64,000 bases of DNA, from positions 992,001-1,056,000 of the forward strand of contig CAMRHE010000358.1 of assembly GCA_947044405.1 (NCBI GenBank), given 5' to 3'. Source of the stretch: Leptodactylus fallax (lineage: Eukaryota > Chordata > Amphibia > Anura > Leptodactylidae). The position numbers and the translations under genes are program-made. Shown one piece after another: positions 45,926 to 57,800 of this stretch (positions within the stretch are counted from its first letter, which is position 1; every line of letters starts with the position of its first letter). Under the pieces are notes generated by a model. The model worked only from the letters and a program-made list of their open reading frames with translations. It made no database searches and had not been told where the DNA came from.

Positions 45926-46038
45926 CAAACCCCAAGAATAAGAGCCAGCTCTTCTGCACACAGATCAGGCATCTGGAATTGATCTGGATCTGCTAGCTTG
46001 ATTTTATTAAGAACCGTGTCATCCTGTAACTCATGGTT
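45926..46038 (-). CDS. TTC27: TTC27 internal exon, encodes [20 protein letters not shown] region
   Basis: On the minus strand the acceptor CCACTGACAG precedes 46038, and the donor GTAAGTGG follows 45926. The 113-bp exon reads [37 protein letters not shown] and two bases of the next codon (phase 0 in, phase 2 out). This matches, from memory, the vertebrate tetratricopeptide repeat protein 27 segment [17 protein letters not shown] with [13 protein letters not shown]27 is a conserved, poorly characterised TPR protein (yeast Emw1 is essential), linked by interaction studies to chaperone-assisted assembly. This segment precedes the TPR array. It continues the frame of the exon at 52648..52781 exactly, which supports both. 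No next exon was found downstream (towards position 1). Confidence 0.85.
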
Positions 46039-46519
46039 CTGTCAGTGGAAAGGACATAATTAGAACCATAAATGTGAAGATTGTAACAACACACAATTCT
46101 TGCAAAGATTTAGTCTGGCTATAGATAAACTGGATAAAGCCTAGTCTGCCCCGCCCTCTTGACATAAAACTAAAATGCAGACAGAAAACACAGATACAGC
46201 ATTGTCTGAAAGTGTGTCATCCAGCTAGTATTCCTTACCTGCAGGCAAAAAATATTACCAAGGGTGAGTTTTTTTTTATATAGATATATTGGTTATGGCT
46301 TTATTCACACTACTACTTTTCCATTTCTGTTAGGGACTACATTATTGTTGATTTCATGAGTGTGGTTTGCAAAGCTATTCATGTGGTCAAAACTAGGTCA
46401 GTGAAATCGGACACTCTGCTGTGACTCAAGTGTGAACAATGCCTAGCTTCAATTTAAACCATGCAAGAAGACAGACAGTAGCATCCATCTCTTCTCTTGA
46501 AAGGCTTGCATTTTTGAAG

Positions 46520-46680
46520 GGGGAGCACAGTTCTGTGGTTAACTCTGTAGCCTTGAGGCACTGGGTCCTTGGTTCAAATCTGACCAAGGGCAACATCTGA
46601 ATAGACTTTGTATGTTCTCCCTGTTGTTTGTGCAGGTTTCCTCCCACACTTCAAAACATACAGTACTAGTAAAAATCAGT
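46520..46680 (+). repeat. V-SINE-like tRNA-derived SINE
   Basis: GTGGTTAACTCTGTAGCCTTG and GGTTCAAATCTGACC (B box region, 46571..46585) form a tRNA-like head, followed by the conserved ACTTTGTATGTTCTCCCTG...TTTCCTCCCACACTTC domain shared with 62936..63056. The A box is decayed. Confidence 0.75.
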
Positions 46681-47334
46681 ATATGAAGGCATAACCACTG
46701 TCCTTGCAATACAAGCATCTGCATTATATCATGCATTATATTATAAACTCACTGTGCTGTTGCCCTAATACTTACATTTGTACCTCTAATGTACAACTGA
46801 ATCCTTGAGAACTGGCAATTCAACTACCTTGCAATGTAAAATTATCACCATTAGAAGATAAAATGAATCCAAATTATCAGTACATTAAATATCAGAGAGT
46901 TTTTCTGAGAGTTAATTATTGGTGACCTATCCGTAAAGGGGCAAAATTAAAAACAGAAGGGATACGCAATCAATCACACACAATCCTTCATTCTGGCATC
47001 GGGTTCCTCTGTTCCATCCCGTTCCAGAATTAAAGCAACTCAAATGACCGCTGTGGCCAGTCACTGGACTCAACAGTCACATGTTGGGTACCAGTGATGT
47101 CACTGGAACATCTATGGTTGTGGCACTTGTCAGAAGCCCAGCCATGATTTCCTTATTGTGTCCAGGTTATCTTCTCAAGCATGTGCTGTTCATGTCTGAT
47201 AACCAGACCTCGATAAGGAAATTCAGTCTGTTTTTCTGACAAGTGCCAGACTATAGAAAATTCATACATTCATGGTGGTATCCATTGGAAACTGATCGAG
47301 ACAAAAGGCCGTCGCCACTAAGATGGATCTTTAA

Positions 47335-47593
47335 AGGGATTATCTAGTTTCTATGATTGATACCCTTAGGGTATGCCATCAATACTCGCCGTACAAATTG
47401 TAGCAACCAGTGTAGGTACTGAAGCACTGTACCTTCACTCACTACTACTGTTTGTATGGTAAGTGAGCAGCGCGGCTCTCCCACAATGCCTCGGTACTGT
47501 TGATCTGCAGAGATCCTGGGTGTCGGACCCCTGCACATCTAATACTGATAGTCTATCCTAAGGGTCCCCAATCATAGAAACTGGATAACCCCT
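47335..47593. mobile_element. T2-type (TTAA) MITE, complete
   Basis: TTAA at 47331..47334 and 47594..47597. Ends AGGGATTATCTAGTTTCTATG and CATAGAAACTGGATAACCCC; next arms GATACCCTTAGGGTATG and CTATCCTAAGGGTCC. It is the cleanest representative of the group here. Confidence 0.85.
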
Positions 47594-47694
47594 TTAAAAC
47601 TCTGCAAAATGTTTATTGTTTGTTTGTTTGTTTGTTTGAGTTGGAAGGGACCTCAAGGGCCATCGAGTCCAACCCCCTGCAAAAGCAGGAATTC

Positions 47695-48249
47695 CTAAAA
47701 CATCCCAGCTATATACCTATCCAGTTTCCGCTTGAAGATTTCAATTGATGAAGAACTCACCACCTCCCGTGGCAGCCTATTCCACTCTCTCACTACCCTC
47801 ACTGTTAGAAAGTTTTTCCTAATGTCTAGTCTGAATCTCCTTCCCCTTAGTTTCATCCCATTACTTCTCGTGCTTTCTTCTGCTAATGGGAAAAGGGTAG
47901 ATCCCTCTGCACTGTGACAACCTTTCAGATATTTAAATACCGCTATTAAGTCTCCCCTTAGCCTTCTCTTCTGCAAACTAAGCAGTCCCAATTCTTTTAG
48001 CCTCTCCTCGTAGGACATGGTTTGTAGACCTTCCACCATTTTAGTTGCTCTTCTCTGGACCTGCTCCAATAAATCGATGTCTTTCTTAAACTGGGGAGCC
48101 CAGAACTGTACACAGTATTCCAGGTGGGGTCTGACCAGGGCAGAGTACAGCGGAATAATTACCTCTCTCGATCTAGCTTCAATGCTCGTCTTGATACAGC
48201 CTAGAATTTTATTAGCCTTTTTAGCCACCGCACCGCACTGTTGACTCAT
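47695..48249 (-). pseudogene. CR1 ORF2 C-terminal region
   Basis: A 184-codon frame with the conserved CR1/L2 segment: AKKANKILGCIK, YSALVRPHLEYCVQFWAP, LEQVQRRATKMVEGL, YEERLKELGLLSLQKRRLRGDL and the end RVVREWNRLPREVV...FKRKLDRY. It follows the reverse transcriptase palm and thumb in the intact protein. It is out of frame with the upstream part. Confidence 0.9.
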
Positions 48250-48312
48250 GTTGAATTTGCGATCTTTTATTATGCCCAGATCCTTTTCCCCTGTACTCTC
48301 ACTTAGTACTAT

Positions 48313-48800
48313 TCATCCCATACTATATATGCTTCTTGCATTTCTGTTACCCAGATGTAGAACTTTGCATTTGTCCCTGTTGAATACCATTTTGTTCACC
48401 TCAGCCCATTGTTCCAGTGGGTCCAAGTCCTTTTGGATGCATTCTCTCTCCTCTCTAGTGTTGGCCATTCCTCCTATCTTTGTATCATCTGCAAATTTTA
48501 TTAGTTCCCCATTAACCCCATCATCCAGATCATTTATAAAAATATTAAAAAGTACTGGGCCCAGGACAGAGCCCTGCGGCACCCCGCTTTTACTTTCTTC
48601 CAGTTTGATGTATAGCCATTTAGAATTACTCGTTGTGCCCGATCATTAAGCCAATTGTGAACCCACCTCACTGATATTTTTTTCAAAGCCATACTTGATC
48701 ATTTTTTCAATAAGAATGTTATGTGATACTTTATCAAAGGCCTTACTAAAGTCAAGATATACTATGTCCACTGCATTTCCCTGGTCCAACCATTCAACCA
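48313..48800 (-). pseudogene. CR1 reverse transcriptase fragment
   Basis: GVPQGSVLGPVLFNIFINDL followed by KFADDTKIGG, the FADD form of the catalytic YxDD box (Asp pair near 48484..48489), then CKVLHLGNRN. The clean frame covers 48313..48582. Upstream to about 48800, pieces such as SHNILIEK and WVHNWLNDRARRVILNG are in shifted frames. Stop TGA at the 48313 side. Confidence 0.88.
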
Positions 48801-49315
48801 TTTAATTATTTGTCTACAAATTTAACTATGATTATATTCATGGCAAAATCCCTCACTGTGTTGTCACTGTGGCAACTCCTATCTATAACCTTATGGAGAC
48901 ATCACAGAGGGGTTTTCTGCTGGGAAAAAATCTCAAAGTGGAGAAGCATAAAAATTGTTTTTTAATTTGGCTGAACCAGCCAGTTCATTGAAATGGACAA
49001 CATGTAAGACTACATTTTCCCTGTCCCCTATAGTGACAGTCTTCCTTTAAAGGAGTTGTCCAAAGATTGACACAACATACCCAGAAGATAAGAGATAAGT
49101 GTTTTTTACTGCTCATACTCCCCACAATCAAGAAAATACCACTGCCATTCTATAGGGCTAATGAAGATAACCAAGTATAGGACTTGGCTACCTTTTTCAG
49201 GCTACTGACTTTTTTTGTGTGTTTTTTATTAATGGATTATGAGAAATTTAAGCACAGAAATTCAAATAGACACAAATAGAAAGAAGAACAAAGAACATTA
49301 AAGGTGGTAAATGTA

Positions 49316-50963
49316 CAGTCATATGAAAAAGTTTGGGCACCCCTATTAATCTTAATCATTTTTAGTTCTAAATATTTGGGTGTTTGCAACAGCCATTTCA
49401 ATTTGATATATCTAATAACTGATGGACACAGTAATATTTCAGGATTGAAATGAGGTTTATTGTACTAACAGAAAATGTGCAATATGCATTAAACCAAAAT
49501 TTGACCGGTGCAAAAGTATGGACACCTCAACAGAAAAGTGACATTAATATTTAGTAGATCCTCCTTTTGCAAAAATAACAGCCTCTAGTCGCTTCCTGTA
49601 GCTTTTAATCAGTTCCTGGATCCTGGATGAAGGTATTTTTGACCATTCCACTTTACAAAACAATTCCAGTTCAGTTAAGTTTGATGGTCACCGAGCATGG
49701 ACAGCCCGCTTCAAATTATCCCACAGATGTTCAATGATATTCAGGTCTGGGGACTGGGATGGCCATTCCAGAACATTGTAATTGTTCCTCTGCATGAATG
49801 CCTGAGTAGATTTGGAGCTGTGTTTTGGATCATTGTCTTGCTGAAATATCCATCCCCGGCGTAACTTCAAATTCGTCACTGATTCTTGTACATTATTCTC
49901 AAGAATCTGCTGATACTGAGTTGAATCCATGCGACCCTCAACTTTAACAAGATCCCCGGTGCCGGCATTGGCCACACAGCCCCAAAGCATGATGGAACCT
50001 CCACCAAATTTTACAGTGGGTAGCAAGTGTTTTTCTTGGAATGCTGTGTTTTTTGACGCCATGCATAACGCCTTTTTGTATGACCAAACAACTCAATCTT
50101 TGTTTCATCAGTCCACAGGACCTTCTTCCAAAATGAAGCTGGCTTGTCCAAATGTGCTTTTGCATACCTCAGGCGACTCTGTTTGTGGCGTGCTTTCAGA
50201 AACGGCTTCTTTCGCATCACTCTCCCATACAGCTTCTCCTTGTGCAAAGTGTGCTCTATTGTTGACCGCTGCACAGTGACACCATCTGCAGCAAGATGAT
50301 GCTGCAGCTCTTTGGAGGTGGTCTGTGGATTGTCCTTGACTGTTCTCATCATTCTTCTTCTCTGCCTTTCTGATATTTTTCTTGGCCTGCCACTTCTGGG
50401 CTTAACAAGAACTGTCCCTGTGGTCTTCCATTTCCTTACTATGTTCCTCACAGTGGAAACTGACAGGTTAAATCTCTGAGACAACTTTTTGTATCCTTCC
50501 CCTGAACAACTATGTTGAACAATCTTTGTTTTCAGATCATTTGAGAGTTGTTTTGAGGAGCCCATGATGCCACTCTTCAGAGGAGATTCAAATAGGAGAA
50601 CAACTTGCAATTGGCCACCTTAAATACCTTTTCTCATGATTGGATACACCTGGCTATGAAGTTCAAAGCTCAGTGAGGTTACAAAACCAATTTTGTGCTT
50701 CAGTAAGTCAGTAAAAAGTAGTTAGGCGTATTCAAATCAATAAAATGATAAGGGTACCCAAATTTTTTCACCGGTTAAATTTTGGTTTAATGCATATTGC
50801 ACATTTTCTGTTAGTACAATAAACCTCATTTCAATCCTGAAATATTACTGTGTCCATCAGTTATTAGATATATCAAATTGAAATGGCTGTTGCAAACACC
50901 CAAATATTTAGAACTAAAAATGATTAAGATTAATAGGGGTGCCCAAACTTTTTCATATGACTG
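49316..50963 (-). mobile_element. Tc1-family transposon, subfamily D, copy 3
   Basis: Ends CAGTCATATGAAAAAGTTTG and complement, TA at 49314..49315 and 50964..50965. 1648 bp, one base shorter than copies 1 and 2. It lies inside the TTC27 intron with its transposase in the same orientation as the gene. Confidence 0.95.
49541..50565 (-). pseudogene. Tc1-D copy 3 transposase, frameshift and early stop
   Basis: Starts MGSSKQLSND at 50563..50565. The frame is open through D153 (WTDETK) to about 50050, where a T-run of six (seven in copy 1) shifts it. It continues as [18 protein letters not shown] in the second frame with D244 and E279 (IIEHLW), and ends at TGA replacing Arg293, as in copy 2. The shifted upstream frame runs on only to KKNTCYPL. 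Confidence 0.9.
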
Positions 50964-51250
50964 TATATAAGGTTCTACTTAGTAAGCAGGGGCTGCAATT
51001 CTTCTGTAGACTGTATTATAAGAAGTGTTAAAAATAAACATTGCCAGGCCCCTAGACATTGAATTGTCCAAACATGGACACGGGATCCCTTTGTGGGGTA
51101 CCAGCTGGAACCCCCATAATGATGTACTAAAATACGAGAAAGTCTCTGTGGATTGTTAATCAATCATTAGGTTTAATTACCTATGGGATGTGTAGTTTGT
51201 TAATGGCCGTGACTTTTTCAGGTTTACAAGTATAACCAAGCAGCCATTAA

Positions 51251-51722
51251 ATGGAATCTACCCCCTCCCCAGGCATATTCAACTGTTACCACCATGTTAC
51301 AGAGCACAATATAATGATAAACATCACACCTTTGTTATGCCTGTCACTTTTGTAGATTTGGAGAAAAACAACTTTGAAGTCATATAGATGAGGCACTTGG
51401 TGCACTGAGGGTGGACTCCCTGTAGCATAGATTTTGCCACTCAGTCCCCTACCATCTCCTGTCTGCACCACCCCGTGCACTGAGAGTTGTTTTCCCTACT
51501 GTTATAACATCACCCATTCTACTTCAGCAGCAAGAACAGTGCTTCCAGGGCTGAAAACCTGCCCCTGTGCACTAAATGCCTCATTTGTATAAAATGTCAA
51601 AGTTGTTTATCTCCAAATCTACAAAAGTGATATACACAACAAAGGTGTGATGTTTATCAGTGTAATGTGCTCTGTAACATGGCATGGGCCGTTGAATATG
51701 CTTGGGGGAGGTGGTAGACAAC
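51251..51722. mobile_element. Foldback (TTAA-type) MITE with long arms
   Basis: TTAA at 51247..51250. Left ATGGAATCTACCCCCTCCCC and the mirror of GGGGGAGGTGGTAGAC on the right. Long inner arms of about 190 bp: CAAAGTTGTTTATCTCCAAATC (right) mirrors GATTTGGAGAAAAACAACTTTG (left). The right TTAA is not seen, so its end is approximate. Confidence 0.7.
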
Positions 51723-52087
51723 AATAAACAATCCATAGACAATCAATTTTTACCGATCAATCAGCAAACTGCAACGACTTGCATGAATGTACAATGTTAA
51801 GTTGCATCATGGCTGTGTCTTGACCATTCACTGGCCATGACGTGTCGTCACCTTTACTCGGAAGATCCAGAACACACAGACTAAAAGCACTCATCCAATT
51901 TACCAACATGTTTGAAAATTGGCAGATCAATTTCAATATAATTATGGGACACCAAGATTGTCTTGAGACATTATGCCAGTCCTGCAATACCGCAGCTTAA
52001 GTGATACTGTCATTGTTGCTATATACAGTACCAATGACTGCTATATAAAGTACAGATAACAATTGTGTGATCTATACAAGGTGCAAT

Positions 52088-52088
52088 T

Positions 52089-52139
<51 letters not shown>
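52088..52139. repeat. (GATA)n microsatellite
   Basis: About 13 uninterrupted units of TAGA/GATA. Confidence 0.97.
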
Positions 52140-52647
52140 CTAAGATAGATGCACGCACATTTCTGGATACGTAAATCTTAGTATTTTTCATCAAAAGATC
52201 TGCTAGAAGCCTAATAATCCTTCAGTAAACATGCATTGCTGAAAATGTCCTCACATGCTTGCGTGCCTCAAGATGTGAAGTAATTTATTGCATTAATAAC
52301 TACATACACATTTCATCCACTAGTGAACAGAACATCTACACATATTTGTGGTTCATAAAGCCATAAAGCCCGTCTCCTAAATCTGATGCAGTCACCAAAT
52401 CGAAATCTTGGGTCTTATTCTGATCATTAATAGAATTTAATAATTACTTGAGTTCAATAAAATCAACCCATATATGAAACTACATGTACGGAGCACAACA
52501 TAGCACACCGTACTCTGACAACCTTCAGCAGCTTATGAAAAAATTCAGGCAGAAAAGCAATGCAAAGGGTTGAAGGTATGGGTCGTACTGTGGTGATGAA
52601 TTGGTTAATCAAGATGCAAGCACAACTGATCATTTTTCTTTCCATAC

Positions 52648-52781
52648 CTTAGGCAAGTTCTCTACAGGGGTTGGAGCGGGCGTCAGTCCATTGCGTAAGA
52701 AGGAATCTCCTTCCCTTTGCACATCTAAAACAAGTTGAGCCAAGTCGTTTTCCTGAAACCGTGTCCGTTTTCCCAAAGCAC
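52648..52781 (-). CDS. TTC27: TTC27 internal exon, encodes [20 protein letters not shown] region
   Basis: Acceptor TTTCCTGCAG before 52781 and donor GTATGG after 52648 on the minus strand. The 134-bp exon (phase 1 in, phase 0 out) reads GT then [40 protein letters not shown] and NLPK. It corresponds to the TTC27 stretch [11 protein letters not shown]...AQL.LDV.REG...LTPAPTP, immediately before NHEL, which is where the exon at 45926..46038 begins. The other two frames contain stops. The gene name comes from memory of the family; the exon structure is seen directly. The preceding exon is not in the 11.2 kb that remain upstream. Confidence 0.87.
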
Positions 52782-53767
52782 CTGCAGGAAATGAAGACAC
52801 AATTCACATCAATTTACTGCCTGTCAGGGAACAGTCCCAGCTCCTCTTTTTTTGTCTTTTGCTAAACAGAAGAAAGAAAATGCCCGCCATTGAGACAGTT
52901 AACTCTTCCAGGGTGGAAAGATAGGATTGTGTATGGTGCATGCATCCACAGACACTGCAGGTGACAAGTGACCAGGTCTGTTACTTAGTCACTGTGCAGC
53001 ATTGTAATGTTTCTATACCGCTCACACCTAATCATTCTGTGGGGACTCTCCCACTCAGCACAATGACAGACGCCAGCTCACAGTCCTTTGTTCTGAATGT
53101 GTCCAACATAAAGAATAATCACACATTTATGATGTTACCAGTCAGCTGTCTATGAAACCTGGATTTTAATTGAGAAATAATGGTCTTCTGACTGCATTTC
53201 TCCTGTGTATAGAAGGGTTTAATTCTGTGCAGGATCTATGATAAAGATGCTGATGAAAGCTAAAAATAAAGGACTATGACAGAGAGTAACTGCCTTCATG
53301 TGATTCTCTGGTATCTGCTATGAAAACCGTTACTGCTCAGATAAAAATTCATTTTTAATTGCAGCAAACACATAGTACATGTATATTGCAAGGGGGGGGC
53401 ACAGGGTGGTTCACATACGCACACATTTTAATGTAGACTTGTCTGCAGAGATACTCCTATCATAATCTAGATCCTGTGATCACAAACATTCTCTTACAAC
53501 ATAAATTTGTACTATGAATACATATAGCACCAATCAATAGGTGGCCATGCACAATATATTACAGTATATAGGCAGTCATTAAATAATACAAATCTATATG
53601 TTACAAATGTAAAGTGAACTACTGTGCTCTGATAGGGTTTTTTTTTGTTTTTTTAAGACATTGGGCATCTTTGGCATGATACATAAAAATTTGGTAGCCA
53701 TTTTTTTTTTTGCCTCAAAATAAAAATCTGCATTATTACATGTTAAATAAAGAAAATGCTTATGCTA
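52782..53767. other. Unassigned part of TTC27 upstream intron
   Basis: No repeat terminus seen apart from short G and T homopolymers (53391..53399, 53637..53655, 53699..53712). Confidence 0.45.
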
Positions 53768-54865
53768 AACTGTAGACTGATCAGGTGCAGCATTTACACT
53801 AGACTGTGGACTGATCAGGGTCAGCATTTACACTAGACTGTGGACTGATCAGGGTCAGCATTTACACTAGACTGTGGACTGTTCATGATCAGCATTTACA
53901 CTAGACTGTGGACTGTTCATGATCAGCATTTACACTAGACTGTGGACTCATCAGGTGCAGCATTTACGCTAGACTGTGGACTGTTCATGATCAGCATTTA
54001 CACTAGGCTGTGGACTGATCAGGGTCAGCATTTACACTGGACTGTGGACTGATCAGGGTCAGCATTTACACTAGACTGTGGACTGATCAGGGTCAGCATT
54101 TACACTGGACTGTGGACTGATCAGGGTCAGCATTTACACTAGACTGTGGACTGACCAGGGGCAGAAGTTACACTAGACTGTGGACTGATCAGGTGCAGCA
54201 TTTACACTGGACTGTGGATTGACCAGGGGCAGAAGGTACACTAGACTGTGGACTGTTCAGGGTCAGCATTTACACTAGACTGTGGACTGACCAGGGGCAG
54301 AAGTTACACTAGACTGTGGACTGACCAGGGACAGAAGTTACACTAGACTGTGGACTGATCAGGTGAAGCATTTACACTGGACTGTGGACTGACCAAGGAC
54401 AGCATATATAGTAGACTGTGGCTTGACCAAGGACAGCATATATAGTAGACTGTGGACTGATCAGGTGCAGCATATACACTAGACCAGGGGTCAGCAACCT
54501 TCGGCAGCTGTGAAACTACAACTCCCAACATTCTCCATTCACTTCCATGGGAGTTCCAAGAACAGCAGAGCAAGTATGAATGCTGGGAGTTGTAGTTTTA
54601 CAACAGCTGGAGTACCGAAGGTTGCCTACCCCTACACTAGACTGCGGGCTGACCAGGGGCAGCATTTATACTAGTCAGTGTACTGACAAGGAGCAAAATT
54701 TAACCTAGACTGTGCACTGACTGAATGCAGTATTTATACCAGACTTATGACTTCGACCAGACTTAGAACTGAATGACTGAACAATTTATACCAGCGGACT
54801 GACTTTTATAACAGGCTATGGCCTGACTGACGAAGGCTTTTATACTAGACTATGGACTAGTATAA
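53768..54865. repeat. 34-bp minisatellite, interrupted
   Basis: About 20 units of ACTGTGGACTGATCAGGGTC + AGCATTTACACTAG, with variants (GTTCATGATC, GACCAGGGGCAGAAGTTA). Regular to 54484, split by a MITE at 54485..54634, and increasingly degenerate to about 54865. Confidence 0.93.
54485..54634. mobile_element. 150-bp hAT MITE inserted in the minisatellite
   Basis: Left CAGGGGTCAGCAACCTTCGG and right CCGAAGGTTGCCTACCCCTA. 8-bp duplication CACTAGAC at 54477..54484 and 54635..54642. Inner arms AACTACAACTCCCAAC and CTGGGAGTTGTAGTTTTAC are inverted. The duplicated target is itself part of the tandem unit. Confidence 0.88.
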
Positions 54866-57800
54866 AACTAATACTAATATTAGATTTCAGATGGTTGCCA
54901 TGCAGTTGTCTGATTGATGACGGAACTGTTCACATGAATGATTCCACTAGCAAGTTTAGTAGTTTTGAAGAAAAAAAAAAAAAAGCACAGCGAGTCTGCA
55001 CAAGTAGGCTGATGATCACAGCAAATCCTCCCCAAGGTCAGACATGGTTGCTTTTTGCTAAAGTTCACAACCGTCTTTGTTTTTCACTTGTGAACAATCT
55101 TTCTCATTGTAGAATGCTAGACTTCAAGTTGTTTGGAAATGGCCTTATAACCCTTTCCAGATAGATGGACAAAACAATTGCTTCCCTAAGATCATTGCTG
55201 ATATCTTTCCTCCTTGGCACTGTGTTAACACTCTATACTCTAAACCAACAAACTGCCAAAACAGCTGCTTTTATAAAGGTGGTCACACTTACTGACAATC
55301 GATTAATCAAGGGCACTCTTGATTGCCAGCACCTGGCCGATTCCATCTTAATTTCTAAGGAAGCAGTAAGTATGTACTTTTTTTTCTCACACCGCTTCTG
55401 CATTTTGCAACTTATGCTTTTCATCATTGGGTTTGCACAGAGAATGCTGTTTTTAACCCCTCCCACAGTTCTGGAAGACTCCTGCTTGGAGTCTGAACAA
55501 AGTGCATCACAGTTTACCCAGAGCAGGAGACGTCCAGGGACACTGTCACTTTAAACAACTCTAACTCCAGAGCTGTAAGGGCTAGAGCCTCAATCTTGAT
55601 CTTGTTTAAAAGCTAAGATCATGCCTGTAGCCCACCTAGATTATGAAATATTACTGGTTAAAGCAGGGTTGCAAATAATTGCAACTTTCACTTTAACCAG
55701 TGTGCAGGAGAACACTTGTAGCTGACAGTGAAAAGAGAGGAGAAAATGATTTTATTATTCTCCTGTCCCTGTCACTTCAGATAAGTCCAAAGGATGGGGG
55801 TACCATGGATTTTTGTTCATGATATCACCCCCCTTTATCAATCAGACTTGCCATTTAACTCCTTATATGTTGTAGTCAATGCTGACTGCAGCACCTAAGT
55901 TGTTTTACAGGAGAAAAAAAAAAAGGAGAAATAGACTTTTTCTTTCCATGTTAATGAAAAAAAAAAGCAAAACAAAACACAAAATTGGAATCACCACATC
56001 CGTAACAACACCTAAAATAAAATTAATACGTTATTTATTCTACATGATAAATGTTATAAACCTTAAAATTCAGATGCCAGAATTGATTCATCTCACATCT
56101 CAAAAACAAAAAGTTATAAAAACTGATCAAAAAGTGTTTGTATTCACAAAAATCTTACATACCCACAAGGTCTCGTAAAGCTATGTTGAAAAAAAATATA
56201 AAAAGTTATGAAAGCGCGAATGCAGAGAGGATAAAATGTTACTGGTTTAAGGCTAAAATATGTTAGATTGCTTAAGGCTCCAGAGTTATGTGTGACATTT
56301 TCGAGAAGGTTTTTGCAATTTTACTGTGACTGTTAATTAGGGGAGGCACCTTGTGAATACAGCTTTATATAAACCCTCCCACCCCCTCCCCGCACTCCCA
56401 CAAGACAATCCCCTGTTACAAACACATTACTCCGGACAACGTGGCAAGTCTTCCCCCTACTTTTACTCCATATATTTTGCCACACACTTACCCTCTGGGC
56501 CCAGTCCCTATCCATCCATCTAGATTTCTCTTAGGTATATATCACCTCCAACCCCTAACACACCTCTCCTTTACATATATCCTCATGTATCCATTTAACT
56601 ACTGTACTTCCAGCATTGTTATTTTTTCAGTTTTGTACCTTATTTTGTGCTGAGGGTATGCTCATATTGATACCTAGATTTACTGTTCTTTACATTTGTC
56701 CTTATACACCAGCCCAATTGCCAACATACCTTCAATATAAACAAGGCCAATGAGGCCATTAACGTTTGGGTTGTTTTGATATTTGACATCATAATCAAAT
56801 TTTTTAACACATTTATTTTTGCTTGTAGATTTATTGTATACATTATTCCCCATAAGTATTTATTTATTGATTTCCATTTTTACATTTACCTTTACTGTAT
56901 TACATACTCATGTTATTTTTCATTTAACCAAGATTATTTTTGACCTGAGAAAGACACTGTTTGAGTGTCAAAATGTATAGCCAGTCTATTCAATAATTCT
57001 CATAGAGGTTAGCTTAGGGGACATATGGTTACATAGCCACCCACATTCTGCTGCTTCTTCTTTGCCCTTCTTTCCATTTAAGTTTCTGAAATTATAATAT
57101 TTGTGGCTCTTTATAGAACTTAGACTCCTTGGGCCATTTTGTGCTACTTTTGTACTCCAATGGTTTTTCTTTTAGGTTGGTACTTACCCGGCATCAGATT
57201 CACCTGTGATCAGCTGTTAGATGCTACAGTCATTCGGAAAGCTTCTGATCTCCGTACAGATCTGTCTTCTTCTCTTTTGGTAGGCATCTGTCATCCAGCG
57301 GCAGGAAAATGGACCCTTTATAAGCAGCTGTTTTCTGCATGGTCAAGCAGTCCTGTCATGACCAGCTGATCAGCATGCCTTCCTCCCTATTGTAAAAGAC
57401 TGTTGCGGTATAGTTTAGAGGGTCGATACTGCGGCCTCATTTCAACCATATTACTATGTCTATGGTATTTTTTATTTATCTCACAGCTTTCTGTTAATGG
57501 GAGTGGGGCTTTTGCTACTATGGTCTGGGGCTATTTTTTATAGCTTAGACACAGTCTCTCAATTTTAGTGGAAATAACCAAGGTTGGTATAGAACAATTT
57601 ACCTGCACAGAGCCGCGGCCTCTACCTCACTACACAAATGCAGATGTGACCTAGGCCAGATATCAAAACATCAGTGCAAGATGTCACTAAAATTCTAAAG
57701 GCTTAATAGAAGTGAATGTTCACAGGCAAGTCCTAGCTACCGAAAAGCCTTCCTGGCCAACTTTATATTAGTGTCCTTGGTTATGAAATTATTTCCACAA

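Larger units (their letters stand above)
47614..48803 (-). mobile_element. 5'-truncated CR1 LINE
   Basis: Minus-strand element. The 3' end carries the CR1 signature GGGTTGGACTCGATGGCCCT and CCCTTCCAACTC, followed by an (AAAC)n tail (seen as TTTG repeats at 47617..47638). It codes for the end of the reverse transcriptase and the C-terminal region. The 5' end near 48803 is a truncation, as is usual for LINE copies. It lies 17 bp from a TTAA MITE. Confidence 0.88.
46039..52647 (-). other. TTC27: TTC27 intron, phase 0, 6609 bp
   Basis: Lies between the two recognised exons: donor GTATGG at the 52647 side, acceptor CTGACAG at the 46039 side. It holds a V-SINE, a TTAA MITE, a CR1, Tc1-D3, a foldback element and a GATA microsatellite; a little over half is recognisable repeat. 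Unassigned parts: 46681..47330, 48804..49315, 51723..52087 and 52140..52647. Confidence 0.8.

Noticed and set aside
46520..46600. tRNA-like sequence with a B box
   Set aside because: No cloverleaf with an acceptor stem; it continues into the conserved V-SINE body, so it is a SINE head.
53768..54484. Regular spaced repeats resembling a CRISPR array
   Set aside because: The units are contiguous without unique spacers, in a vertebrate genome; this is a minisatellite.
57170..57292. Exon-like stretch between TTTCTTTTAG and GTAGGC
   Set aside because: The frames either hold an early stop or give no recognisable peptide; it looks like part of a dispersed repeat.
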